A DNA stretch of 64,000 nt, taken from the NCBI GenBank assembly GCA_958352855.1, contig CATWQE010000003.1, forward strand, positions 1 through 64,000. Direction: 5' to 3'. A program made the position numbers and the translations under genes. The notes under the pieces were generated by a model. The model did not search any database. It had not been told where the DNA came from and worked only from the letters and a program-made list of their open reading frames with translations. The DNA is from an uncultured Bacillota bacterium. Its GTDB lineage: Bacteria > Bacillota > Clostridia > Lachnospirales > Lachnospiraceae. Shown piece after piece: positions 22,423-30,051 of the stretch (position 1 is the first letter of the stretch; every line of letters begins with the position of its first letter).

Positions 22423-23289
22423 CTATTCTCCTCCTTCTCCTGCAAAATAATAAAGATACAAATCTTCCAAAGCAGCCTCCACACTCACAGCATCCTCAGA
22501 AGGACTTTCTTCACCTACAACTCTCAAAAAAGTACCCTGTACGTCCTCTCTCATATTTACCACTGTATACTGCTCCAGAATCTGCGCTTCTTCAGAAGGA
22601 TTTACCCTGCATTCCCATACCTTTCCCTCAATGGGCTTTAAGATTTCCGGCAGGCTTCCCTTATGAAGAATACTCCCCTCTTTCATGAGCAAAATTTCAT
22701 CCGCAATATATTCCACATCTGAAACAATATGGGTGGATAATATCACAATGCGCTCCTTTCCAAGACGGGATATCATATTTCTGAACTTTACTCTTTCTTT
22801 TGGGTCAAGACCGGCAGTGGGCTCATCCAAAACCAGCAGTTTGGGATTATTTAAAAGCGCCTGTGCAATTCCAAGTCTCTGTTTCATTCCACCGGAAAAA
22901 GCCGCAATCTTTTTCTTTTCTGAACCTTTTAAATTCACTGCTTCTAATAATTCCTCAATTCTTACCTTTGCCCGATTTCTTGGAATCCCCTTTAATGCCG
23001 CCATATACATGAGAAAATCCCAGGCTGTAAAGTTTGGATAATATCCAAACTTCTGGGGCAGATACCCCAGACAATTTCTATATTCTTCTTCCCTTACTGA
23101 AAATCTGTCCAGAGAAATTTCACCGCTGTCTGGGGTTAAAACACCGCAAATCATACGAAGAAGCGTGGTTTTTCCTGCGCCGTTAGCACCCAGAAGCCCA
23201 TAAACTCCTGGCTTCATGCTAAGAGACACCCTGTCCACTGCAATTTTCTCCAAAAACTGTTTTGTCACCCTTGAAATTTTTAATTCCAT
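22423..23289 (-). CDS. ABC transporter ATP-binding protein (second cassette)
   Basis: A 288-residue ATPase: Walker A GANGAGKTT, Q-loop YLPQKFG, signature FSGGMKQRLGIAQAL, Walker B LVLDEPTAGLD and switch His STHIVSD. It is the paralogue of 17783-18682, with the same extension after the ATPase core and the same ending in LEDLYLYYF. It starts 10 bases inside the preceding membrane-protein gene. Together with the permease it forms an exporter of unknown substrate. Confidence 0.93.
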   Translation of the reverse strand: MELKISRVTKQFLEKIAVDRVSLSMKPGVYGLLGANGAGKTTLLRMICGVLTPDSGEISLDRFSVREEEYRNCLGYLPQKFGYYPNFTAWDFLMYMAALKGIPRNRAKVRIEELLEAVNLKGSEKKKIAAFSGGMKQRLGIAQALLNNPKLLVLDEPTAGLDPKERVKFRNMISRLGKERIVILSTHIVSDVEYIADEILLMKEGSILHKGSLPEILKPIEGKVWECRVNPSEEAQILEQYTVVNMREDVQGTFLRVVGEESPSEDAVSVEAALEDLYLYYFAGEGGE

Positions 23290-24014
23290 ACATATCCCTC
23301 CAGATTTGTTCTATATTGTTTCACCTGCCTGGTAAGAACTACTGTCAAAACCAATAACATGCCCACCCAGAAAATCAAATACGCCTTTTCGTACATCCAT
23401 GCCATTCTCTCCATAGCAAAAATCTGAAGCCCTGCCATGCCTGCGCTGATTCCAAGACTCACATCCCTTATTTCCAGAGAAGGTATGCGTCTGCAAATCC
23501 AAAGAGAAGAAACTGCATTAAGAAGCAGGGGAACGGTGAGATAAAAAACACAGGGAATCATACCAGACCCAGAATTTTGGGAAATGAAAAGACACCCGCC
23601 AATAATCAAAAGAGCTGCTGCCCCGGATAAAAGAAGAAGCCTTGCCAGAAGAACCTGTTCCAGACGATGTCTTGCGCTCAGTTCCAGCTCCTGCATTCCA
23701 AAACGTGCTGATTTTGAAACCTCTCCTGCCAAAAATGCTACTACAAATGGAAGTACCGCGCAAAAGGACGACAGCATCCCGCCTGGAAAACCATGCTTCA
23801 TAAGAAAATTCCCTAAAAACACACCTGCGATAAACACAGCAAGATTCCCTGCCCACACCAATTTTCCAATATAAGCTGCCTGGATGCGTAAAAATTCCCA
23901 AAAAGAAATTTGCGGATAAGAAAGATTCTGCAAAAATTCCTTCTTTTTTTCAGGCAATGGGGGAGAGTACAATTCCTCCAGTTTTGTTTTTAATATTTCT
24001 TTTCTCATTCTCAC
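23280..24014 (-). CDS. Membrane protein of the second sigma/ABC cassette
   Basis: A 244-residue protein with a charged N-terminal 40 residues and six predicted membrane helices. It overlaps the sigma gene by 4 bases (ATGA) and the ATPase gene by 10. It is the counterpart of 18697-19482 in size, topology and place, with shared stretches such as the helix-flanking LEL.AR.R. An anti-sigma role for the cytoplasmic N-terminus is inference from position only. Confidence 0.7.
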   Translation of the reverse strand: MRMRKEILKTKLEELYSPPLPEKKKEFLQNLSYPQISFWEFLRIQAAYIGKLVWAGNLAVFIAGVFLGNFLMKHGFPGGMLSSFCAVLPFVVAFLAGEVSKSARFGMQELELSARHRLEQVLLARLLLLSGAAALLIIGGCLFISQNSGSGMIPCVFYLTVPLLLNAVSSLWICRRIPSLEIRDVSLGISAGMAGLQIFAMERMAWMYEKAYLIFWVGMLLVLTVVLTRQVKQYRTNLEGYVWN

Positions 24015-24478
24015 ACCTCATTTCCATGAGAAAAATAATCCCTCAGTTTTCTCAATGCTTCCTTTTCTCTCCGATACACTGCAAATCTGGACAGTTCCAA
24101 CACTTTTCCAGCTTCCCCGGGACTTAGTCCATCCACATATCTAAGCAGCAACAGTTCCTGGGTCAGCCTGTCCATATGAAGAATGGCATCCTTTAAATCC
24201 AGCCGAAGTTCTGTCTGCTCCAAAGGCCAGTCCTGTTCTTTTGCCTTATTTTCCAAAACTTCTCCCGACAATTCCTCTCTTTTCTTCCGATAAGCATCCG
24301 TACAGAGATTTTTTGCAATGGTATACAGGTAAGCAAGCTGTTTTTCCGGATGCAGAGAAGGATTCCTGTGAAAAAAGCGCAGAAACGTCTCCTGTGTTAA
24401 ATCTTCTGCCAATTCTTTTCTGCCTGTATGAAAATAGCAATACCGGTAAATGCGGTCATACAATTCTTCCAGTTCCAT
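24011..24478 (-). CDS. ECF-type RNA polymerase sigma factor (second cassette)
   Basis: A 155-residue sigma-70 family factor. Region 2 holds ELAEDLTQETFLRFF and LYTIAKNLCTDAYRK; region 4 holds GLSPGEAGKVLELSRFAVYRRE. AAGGAGG lies eight bases upstream of ATG at 24478. It is the first gene of the second cassette; the motif ATTCGTTATA (24502-24511) lies 24 bases upstream and matches the one before the first sigma gene. It probably responds to the membrane protein encoded next to it. Confidence 0.88.
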   Translation of the reverse strand: MELEELYDRIYRYCYFHTGRKELAEDLTQETFLRFFHRNPSLHPEKQLAYLYTIAKNLCTDAYRKKREELSGEVLENKAKEQDWPLEQTELRLDLKDAILHMDRLTQELLLLRYVDGLSPGEAGKVLELSRFAVYRREKEALRKLRDYFSHGNEV

Positions 24479-24553
24479 GCTTCTGCCCTCCTTCTATTAA
24501 GTATAACGAATCTACATCTTAAACTGTGCGGAAAACAGGAAAGATTTTTACAC

Positions 24554-24595
24554 AAAAATTTGACGGTCACACAGCCTCAACACTGTATGACCGCC
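24554..24595 (-). terminator. Terminator of the MBL-fold lipoprotein gene
   Basis: Arms of 13 bases (24562-24574 and 24583-24595, GACGGTCACACAG against CTGTATGACCGCC) form a near-perfect stem with an 8-base loop. On the minus strand it runs into AAATTTTTG. Confidence 0.75.
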
Positions 24596-24605
24596 ATCTA
24601 AACTT

Positions 24606-25763
24606 TTAAGGCTTACAATTTCCACATTCTGTATATCCATTATCCAAAAGTGCCTGCTTATTCCCTTTATAATATTCCTTATTATCTTCATCCATAGTTT
24701 TCACAGAGGAACAATCCGGCAAATGAATTTTTTTCGTATGTGCATTTAACACATAGTCACAGTCCTCCGCTCCTGCATTTTCCATGCTTCCGGCTGCCTC
24801 CTCCTGCTGGGAATTACCGCCTCTGCTTCCAGGTGTATAATCATTACAGGGTTCCTGTGCAAAGGTAATGTCTTGTCCATTGCTGCTTATGTCTATGGTT
24901 CCCTGTTTATCAGTACGAAACAGAGGTATCTGTTCCTCTTCTAAAAGCTTTGCGGTATCCTGTCTTGGATGCCCATAACTATTGCCCGCGCCGCAGCTAA
25001 TAACTGCATAGTCCGGATTTACTGCATGAAGAAATTCATCACTTACATGAGAGCCATGATGATTCATCAGCATCACATCTGCCTGAATATCCGTTCCCGC
25101 ATTAAGAATTTCCTTCTCGCTTTCCAGTCCAATGTCCCCTCCAATGAAAAATTCGTTCTCTCCATTTTGAAGAACAATTCCCACAGAATCCTGATTCTCA
25201 TCCTCATGTCCATAGGCAACAGGGGAAATCACACGAAAGGTTGCTGTACCAAAAGTAAACTCGTCTCCCACCTTGGGATGAATGGCCTGATACTGCTTCT
25301 CCTGTACCACCTCTGCATAAGACCGATAAATAGAGGAGTCCGTCTCATAATCCGGTGTAATCAACTGTTTCACCGGAAATTTATGCAAAGCACCAATGGC
25401 TCCTGCCAGGTGATCCTCATCAAAATGAGAAATCAGCAAGTAATCCAGTTCCTTCACTCCCTGTTTTTCCAGATAGCTTACCACAAAAGAAGATGCTTTT
25501 CTGGCGCCGCCATCTATGAGCATATAATGCCCCTGGGATTCCGCCAGCACTGCATTTCCCTGTCCCACATCCAGATAATGAAGGTTCAGGCTTCCAGAAG
25601 GCTTCTCCTGATTCTCCTGTTCCTGGGTTTCCTGCCCGGACGCCTGAGCTGTGACGCTGTTCATATCTTTGGGGCTGCACCCTGCAAGGCACAGAAGCAG
25701 CATCAACAAACCTGCGGTCAAACTCCTTCTATATCTTTTGTTTCTTTGAAATATTTCTCTCAT
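24606..25763 (-). CDS. MBL-fold (ComEC/Rec2-like) lipoprotein with C-terminal Cys domain
   Basis: A 385-residue protein with a lipoprotein signal (LLMLLLCLAGC, lipidated Cys at about 29), so it is anchored outside the membrane. A metallo-beta-lactamase fold follows: LDVGQGNAVLAES, the metal site HFDEDHLAG, GGDIGLESE and NHHGSHVSDEF. These are the motifs of the soluble ComEC/Rec2-like hydrolases, possibly nucleases or phosphodiesterases. A linker rich in G, Q and E leads to a C-terminal domain (about 335-385) with HLPDCSSV and ECGNCK, an Ada-like four-position metal-binding module that often accompanies such hydrolases. The natural substrate is unknown. Confidence 0.85.
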   Translation of the reverse strand: MREIFQRNKRYRRSLTAGLLMLLLCLAGCSPKDMNSVTAQASGQETQEQENQEKPSGSLNLHYLDVGQGNAVLAESQGHYMLIDGGARKASSFVVSYLEKQGVKELDYLLISHFDEDHLAGAIGALHKFPVKQLITPDYETDSSIYRSYAEVVQEKQYQAIHPKVGDEFTFGTATFRVISPVAYGHEDENQDSVGIVLQNGENEFFIGGDIGLESEKEILNAGTDIQADVMLMNHHGSHVSDEFLHAVNPDYAVISCGAGNSYGHPRQDTAKLLEEEQIPLFRTDKQGTIDISSNGQDITFAQEPCNDYTPGSRGGNSQQEEAAGSMENAGAEDCDYVLNAHTKKIHLPDCSSVKTMDEDNKEYYKGNKQALLDNGYTECGNCKP

Positions 25764-25786
25764 TTTGTCTTCCCCTTTGCTGTCCT

Positions 25787-27892
25787 TTATTGCATCTGAT
25801 TCCAGATTTCCACATCTTTGTTTACTACATAACCGCTTCCGCCTCTGCCTTTTACGTCTTCTACCATGTTCAGCATAAGGATTGTATCGCTGTCTGCAAC
25901 TCCTGTATTGTAAACTGCAAACCAGCCAAGTTCTGTTCCATTTTCGTCTTCCTGGGTGGCTTTGATTTCTGCTGTTCCGGTCTTTCCCCCAAGAGTAACT
26001 CCCGCCGCCTTGGAAGCAGCATGCCCGGTTCCATTTGGATTGCTTACTACTTCTTTTAAATCTTCATAAATGATATTTGCTGCTTCTGGTGTGAAAACTC
26101 CTTCGGCCCAGTAGGAGGCTGTTTTTCCTTCCTCATATTCCAGATAAGGGGCAATCATATTTCCCTCATTGAAAAATGCGGAATACATACAAGCCAGATG
26201 CAGAGGATTTACCAACACCTGTCCCTGTCCATACCCACTGTCTGCCAACTGCACTTCAGAATCCATGGTCTCTGAGTTGGAATACTGAGAAGAGGTCATG
26301 CCAATATCAAAAGGAATTTCCTGATTAAATCCCATTTTGTCAAGCTCCTCTGTAAAGGTTTCTGCGCCTATCTTTAAGGCTGCTTTTGCAAAATAAATAT
26401 TGTCAGAATAAATCAGGGCATTTTTAAGCACTGCGCCGCCGCTATATTCATGAAGCGTAGTTACCTTATAATTTCCCCAGCTCTCATCCTTTTGCCATGC
26501 CAGCCCGCTTGCCCCCAGATCTTCCTCTTCTGTAAGAGCTCCTGTAGTAAGCCCCATAGCCCCTACAATGGGTTTAAAAGAAGAACCCGGCGCCCAGGTC
26601 TCTCTTACCCTGTTGTACATAGGTTTATTGGGGTCATTATTCAAAGCATCCCAGGTTTCCTGGGACATTCCAAGGACAAAATCCATGCTGTTATAGGAGG
26701 GTGTGGAAACAAGAGCCAGTACCTCTCCTGACTTTGGATTCATAACTACAGAACAGCTCTTATCCTCCTGATAAGCCTCATAGAGCTTCTGCTGCCAGCG
26801 GATATCAATATTCAGCCTAATATTCTCCCCATCTTCTGCCGGCTTTACAGCCAGTGCCTGTTTTTCTTCACCCTGCTCGTCCAGAATGGATATCCGATAA
26901 CCCTTTTTCTCTCTCAGTCTTTCTTCATAGAGTTTCTCAAGGCCGCTTTTTCCAATGACGCTCTGCTCATTGTAGCCCTTGCCTTTCATTTCCTCCAGTT
27001 CTTCTGCATTAATCTGCTGCACATATCCCAGTAAATGTGCGGTACATTCTCCATAAGGATAGACTCTGCTCTCGGCTTTGGAAATCAGAACACCGGGATA
27101 TTCCAGCAGCTTATCCTGAATACTGCCACCAGAGCTTTCTGCGCCTTCCTTTGGAATATAAGTCTGGTCTAATTGCTCCTGCGTCATTTTCTTCAATGGA
27201 ACAAAGCTATCCTGCTGCACCCAGGAAGCATCTAGCTGTGTTTCAATAAATTCTGAAGTTGTCCCAAGAATTTCCGCCAAATCCTCAATGTCTTCCTCTG
27301 CCTGAATATTCATTTTCCCCGGCACAAGTCCCACAGACTCTACTTCTCCCTGTCCTGCCAAAAGCACGTCATTTCGGTCATAAATGCTGCCTCGTTTCGC
27401 CTCCACAGAGGAAACGCTGACCTTATCCTTGCTTTCCAGCCCTGGAAAAATCACAGAATCATCCCACACCAGATGCCACTGTCCTTTCTCTTTTTCAAAA
27501 AAAGTATCTGCGTCGTAGGTAATCTCCCCTGCCAGGGTGTCCATAGTCACCCGATAGGACAGGGGCTGGTCCTTATCCTGTTCTTCTGGAATATCCAACT
27601 GAATCTTCTCTGCTTCGATCCCTTCATAAATGTTCTGATTTCTGGTAATAAAATCCTCTTGTTTCACCTTATCCCTGGAGGTTTCATCTAAAAGAGCATA
27701 CATTTTCTCATATTCTCTTTTCTCAATATAGCCCATGTACTCTTTTATAACATCTTCTCTGGTTTTTTCTGTCATTTTCTTATACAGCAATACTCCGCCT
27801 GCGCCAACTGCTGCCACAAGTACAACGCTTATAAGACAGAGCATTCTCTTTTTCTGTTGCTTTCTTCTCTTTTTACTTTTCTTCTTTGCCAT
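25787..27892 (-). CDS. Class B penicillin-binding protein (transpeptidase, MecA-type N-domain)
   Basis: A 701-residue enzyme that cross-links peptidoglycan outside the membrane. A very basic N-terminus precedes one membrane helix (about 18-38). An NTF2-like MecA N-domain (40-150) and the PBP dimerisation domain follow. The transpeptidase has APGSSFKP (active Ser), YSDN as the SxN motif and GGKTGTAE as the KTG motif, all intact. ATG at 27892 is chosen because GGGAGG lies eight bases before it; the frame is open for five more codons. A MecA-like N-domain is often found in PBPs with low beta-lactam affinity, but affinity cannot be judged from sequence alone. Confidence 0.9.
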   Translation of the reverse strand: MAKKKSKKRRKQQKKRMLCLISVVLVAAVGAGGVLLYKKMTEKTREDVIKEYMGYIEKREYEKMYALLDETSRDKVKQEDFITRNQNIYEGIEAEKIQLDIPEEQDKDQPLSYRVTMDTLAGEITYDADTFFEKEKGQWHLVWDDSVIFPGLESKDKVSVSSVEAKRGSIYDRNDVLLAGQGEVESVGLVPGKMNIQAEEDIEDLAEILGTTSEFIETQLDASWVQQDSFVPLKKMTQEQLDQTYIPKEGAESSGGSIQDKLLEYPGVLISKAESRVYPYGECTAHLLGYVQQINAEELEEMKGKGYNEQSVIGKSGLEKLYEERLREKKGYRISILDEQGEEKQALAVKPAEDGENIRLNIDIRWQQKLYEAYQEDKSCSVVMNPKSGEVLALVSTPSYNSMDFVLGMSQETWDALNNDPNKPMYNRVRETWAPGSSFKPIVGAMGLTTGALTEEEDLGASGLAWQKDESWGNYKVTTLHEYSGGAVLKNALIYSDNIYFAKAALKIGAETFTEELDKMGFNQEIPFDIGMTSSQYSNSETMDSEVQLADSGYGQGQVLVNPLHLACMYSAFFNEGNMIAPYLEYEEGKTASYWAEGVFTPEAANIIYEDLKEVVSNPNGTGHAASKAAGVTLGGKTGTAEIKATQEDENGTELGWFAVYNTGVADSDTILMLNMVEDVKGRGGSGYVVNKDVEIWNQMQ

Positions 27893-27930
27893 AGCTTTTC
27901 CTCCCACTTAGGCATGACGTTCTTTTTCCA

Positions 27931-27976
27931 AAAAACCCCGGAAAGATAGACTTTTCTATCCAATCCAGGGGTTTTT
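27931..27976 (-). terminator. Strong bidirectional terminator before the PBP gene
   Basis: AAAAACCCC (27931-27939) pairs with GGGGTTTTT (27968-27976), with an inner hairpin GATAGA/TCTATC (27945-27950 with 27955-27960). On the minus strand it ends the foldase gene, whose stop is at 27992. A/T runs flank both sides. Confidence 0.8.
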
Positions 27977-27991
27977 CTTTTGTCATGTCTG

Positions 27992-29134
27992 CTATTCTTC
28001 TGTGCTTGTTTCTTCTTTAATCGTTGCTGTGGACTGGATAATGTCGCAGGCTGCCTCCCAAAGTACATTTTCCTTAATGGTTTTGGCATCTGCATAGCTT
28101 TCCATAGTTGCTACATCCGGAAAACCGGCAGATTTTGCATATTCTTCTTTTTCCTTTTCGTATTCTTTCTCTGTAAACTCCACACCTTCTTTATCCAGGA
28201 TTGCCTGGACTACTAAGTTCTGTGTTAAATACTGCTGTGCAGACTCTTCCAGCGCCTTCTCAGTTTCTTCTTCTGTGATGCCCTGCTGCTCAATATAATC
28301 ATCCAGAGTAATTCCTGCCTGAGCCTGGTACATCATGTCCAACTGCTCCCGCACTTTCACCTTTGCATCTTTCATTAAATCTTCTGGATATTTTGTGATT
28401 TCTGAGTTCTCTACTACCAGCCCAAATAAATCTGATTTCACCTGTGTATCATAATCACTGTCCAGGGAAACCTGAATAGCTTCCTTCTGTGCGTTCCTGA
28501 ACTCCTCTACCGTCTTAAATTCTGTATTGGCGGCTACCCACTCATCTGTCAATGCAGGAGGAGCGGAAATCTTGTTAATTTTCACCTTAAACTGTACTGC
28601 TTTTCCACTGAAGTCCGGATTCGGTTTGTATGGGTCCGGAAAAGTCAAATCCAGGGTAACTTCCTCCCCTTTTTTGTGTCCAACCAGTCCATCTTCAAAA
28701 CCATCAATAAAACTGCCGGAACCAATACGCAAATCTGCTCCCGTATCAGCGCCTCCCTCAAATTCTTTTCCATCCATATAACCGGTATAATCAATATTTA
28801 CTGTATCGTCCTGCTGAATAGCCCGATCCTCTGTGACCTCTACAGGTTTATAATTATTCACCAGCAAATAGTGAATATTATTTTCAAGAACCTCCTCTGT
28901 AACTTCCGGTTTTGGCTGCTCGGTCACTTCCAGATTCTGATATTCACCCAGTTTCACATAATCCTCAATATTCTCCACATCCACAGCAACCACAAGCCCG
29001 TCCGCATTGGTCAGGGATTCCTCAGCCTGCTTGTTATCCTCTGTTTTCTTACTGTCCTCTTTATCCTTACCGCATCCCGCTGCCATGCCAAGAATGCCAA
29101 GTGCCAAAAGCAAAATCGCTAATTTTTTTTTCAT
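27992..29134 (-). CDS. Trigger-factor-like FKBP-type peptidyl-prolyl isomerase lipoprotein
   Basis: A 380-residue protein. A signal peptide with lipobox LGMAAGC (Cys at about 21) directs it to the outer face of the membrane. The FKBP domain (about 85-190) shows DDTVNIDYTGYMDGKEFEGG and GFEDGLVGHKKGEEV, and is followed by a helical trigger-factor C-domain (about 200-330) with VQAILDKEGVEFTEKEYE. Trigger factor is normally a cytosolic ribosome-bound chaperone; this version lacks the ribosome-binding N-domain and is instead lipidated, so it probably helps fold secreted proteins, as PrsA does. It precedes the PBP gene on the same strand but a strong terminator separates them. Confidence 0.88.
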   Translation of the reverse strand: MKKKLAILLLALGILGMAAGCGKDKEDSKKTEDNKQAEESLTNADGLVVAVDVENIEDYVKLGEYQNLEVTEQPKPEVTEEVLENNIHYLLVNNYKPVEVTEDRAIQQDDTVNIDYTGYMDGKEFEGGADTGADLRIGSGSFIDGFEDGLVGHKKGEEVTLDLTFPDPYKPNPDFSGKAVQFKVKINKISAPPALTDEWVAANTEFKTVEEFRNAQKEAIQVSLDSDYDTQVKSDLFGLVVENSEITKYPEDLMKDAKVKVREQLDMMYQAQAGITLDDYIEQQGITEEETEKALEESAQQYLTQNLVVQAILDKEGVEFTEKEYEKEKEEYAKSAGFPDVATMESYADAKTIKENVLWEAACDIIQSTATIKEETSTEE

Positions 29135-29170
29135 ACCTCTATGTCCTCTCTTATTATCAAAAATTCAGCA

Positions 29171-29497
29171 GCAAGCCAATGCCTCATTGGCTTGGATTGC
29201 ACGTAGTGCAATCATTATACTCCGCGCGCTGAAAAGGAAGCGCCTTGCAAGGGCATTTACTTTTCAAGCCGGAGATTACCGGTAGAATCTGTCACGCCAG
29301 TGACAGCAAGCCAATGCCTCATTGGCTTGGATTGCACGTAGTGCAATCATTATACTCCGCGCGCTGAAAAGGAAGCGCCCTCACAAGGGCATTTGCTTTT
29401 CAAGCCGGAGATTGCCGGTAGAATCTGTCACGCCAGTGACAGCAAGCCAATGCTCCATTGGCTTGGATTGCACGTAGTGCAATCATTATACCACACC
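29171..29497. repeat. 135-bp hairpin-rich tandem repeat, two full copies and one partial
   Basis: Units start at 29171, 29306 and 29442 (the last is cut at about 29497) and are nearly identical. Each begins with a 10-bp hairpin CAAGCCAATG-CCT-CATTGGCTTG and an 8-bp hairpin GATTGCAC-GTA-GTGCAATC. Next comes a GAAAAG...CTTTTC arm pair around GCGCC/GGGC, and the full units end in GTCAC-GCCA-GTGAC. A minus-strand TATAAT lies in each unit after the second hairpin. The block fills most of the gap between the foldase gene (start 29134) and the promoter at 29522. It resembles REP/BIME-type intergenic repeats rather than CRISPR. Confidence 0.85.
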
Positions 29498-29521
29498 CCG
29501 CCGAAAAAGGAACTGTTTTTC

Positions 29522-29550
29522 TTGCCTTTTCCAAGAAACAATGCTAGAAT
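29522..29550 (+). promoter_or_regulatory. Promoter of the small membrane protein gene
   Basis: TTGCCT (29522-29527) and TAGAAT (29545-29550) are 17 bases apart, and the -10 is 43 bases before the ATG at 29594. AGGAGG is visible at 29579-29584. Confidence 0.6.
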
Positions 29551-29593
29551 TGTAGAAGTATGAATTTATCGAATTTTAGGAGGGTCAACACAA

Positions 29594-30037
29594 ATGGCTG
29601 GAAAAATCTTTCTAATCGTTTTAATCGTCTTGCTCATTGTGCTTGTTGTTCTATATTTCCTTGGCAAAAAAGCTCAGAAAAAGCAGGAAGCACAGCAGGA
29701 ACAGATGGAGGCTGCAAAGCAGACCATTACCATGCTGATTATAGACAAAAAACGTATGCCAATTAAAGAATCAGGACTTCCGCAGATGGTCATTGACCAG
29801 ACGCCAAAGCTTATGAGACGTTCTAAACTTCCTATTGTAAAGGCAAAAATCGGTCCAAAGATTATGTCTTTAGTAGCAGATGAATCTATCTATGATTTGA
29901 TTCCTGTGAAAAAAGAAGTAAAAGCTGAAGTAAGTGGTATTTATATCCTGAATGTAAGAGGACTTCGCGGCGCTCTTACACCACCGCCAAAGAAAAAAGG
30001 CTGGTTCAAACGCATGAAAGAAAAGGCTCTGAAGTGA
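29594..30037 (+). CDS. Conserved membrane-anchored protein of unknown function
   Basis: A 147-residue protein with one N-terminal membrane helix (4-24), a short basic and glutamine-rich coiled coil (25-45), and a soluble domain (about 48-125) containing ITMLIIDKKRMPIKESGLP. It ends in a lysine-rich tail after PPPKKKGWF. It is probably cytoplasmic on the C-terminal side (positive-inside rule). I recognise the type as conserved in related clostridia but not its function. It stands alone with its own promoter and terminator, and converges on the pucR-like gene with only one base between the stop codons. Confidence 0.75.
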   Translation: MAGKIFLIVLIVLLIVLVVLYFLGKKAQKKQEAQQEQMEAAKQTITMLIIDKKRMPIKESGLPQMVIDQTPKLMRRSKLPIVKAKIGPKIMSLVADESIYDLIPVKKEVKAEVSGIYILNVRGLRGALTPPPKKKGWFKRMKEKALK

Positions 30038-30051
30038 TTCAGAGCCTTTTT
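30021..30051 (+). terminator. Bidirectional terminator containing both convergent stop codons
   Basis: GGCTCTGAA (30025-30033) pairs with TTCAGAGCC (30038-30046) around GTGA. TTTTT follows on the plus side and AAAA precedes it for the minus side. The TGA of the plus gene is in the loop and the TGA of the minus gene is in the stem. Confidence 0.85.

Noticed and set aside
24969..25799. 276-codon plus-strand frame
   Set aside because: Antisense to the MBL lipoprotein gene, with no ribosome site or recognised domain.
29171..29497. CRISPR array
   Set aside because: The units are 135 bp and contiguous, with several internal hairpins and no unique spacers.
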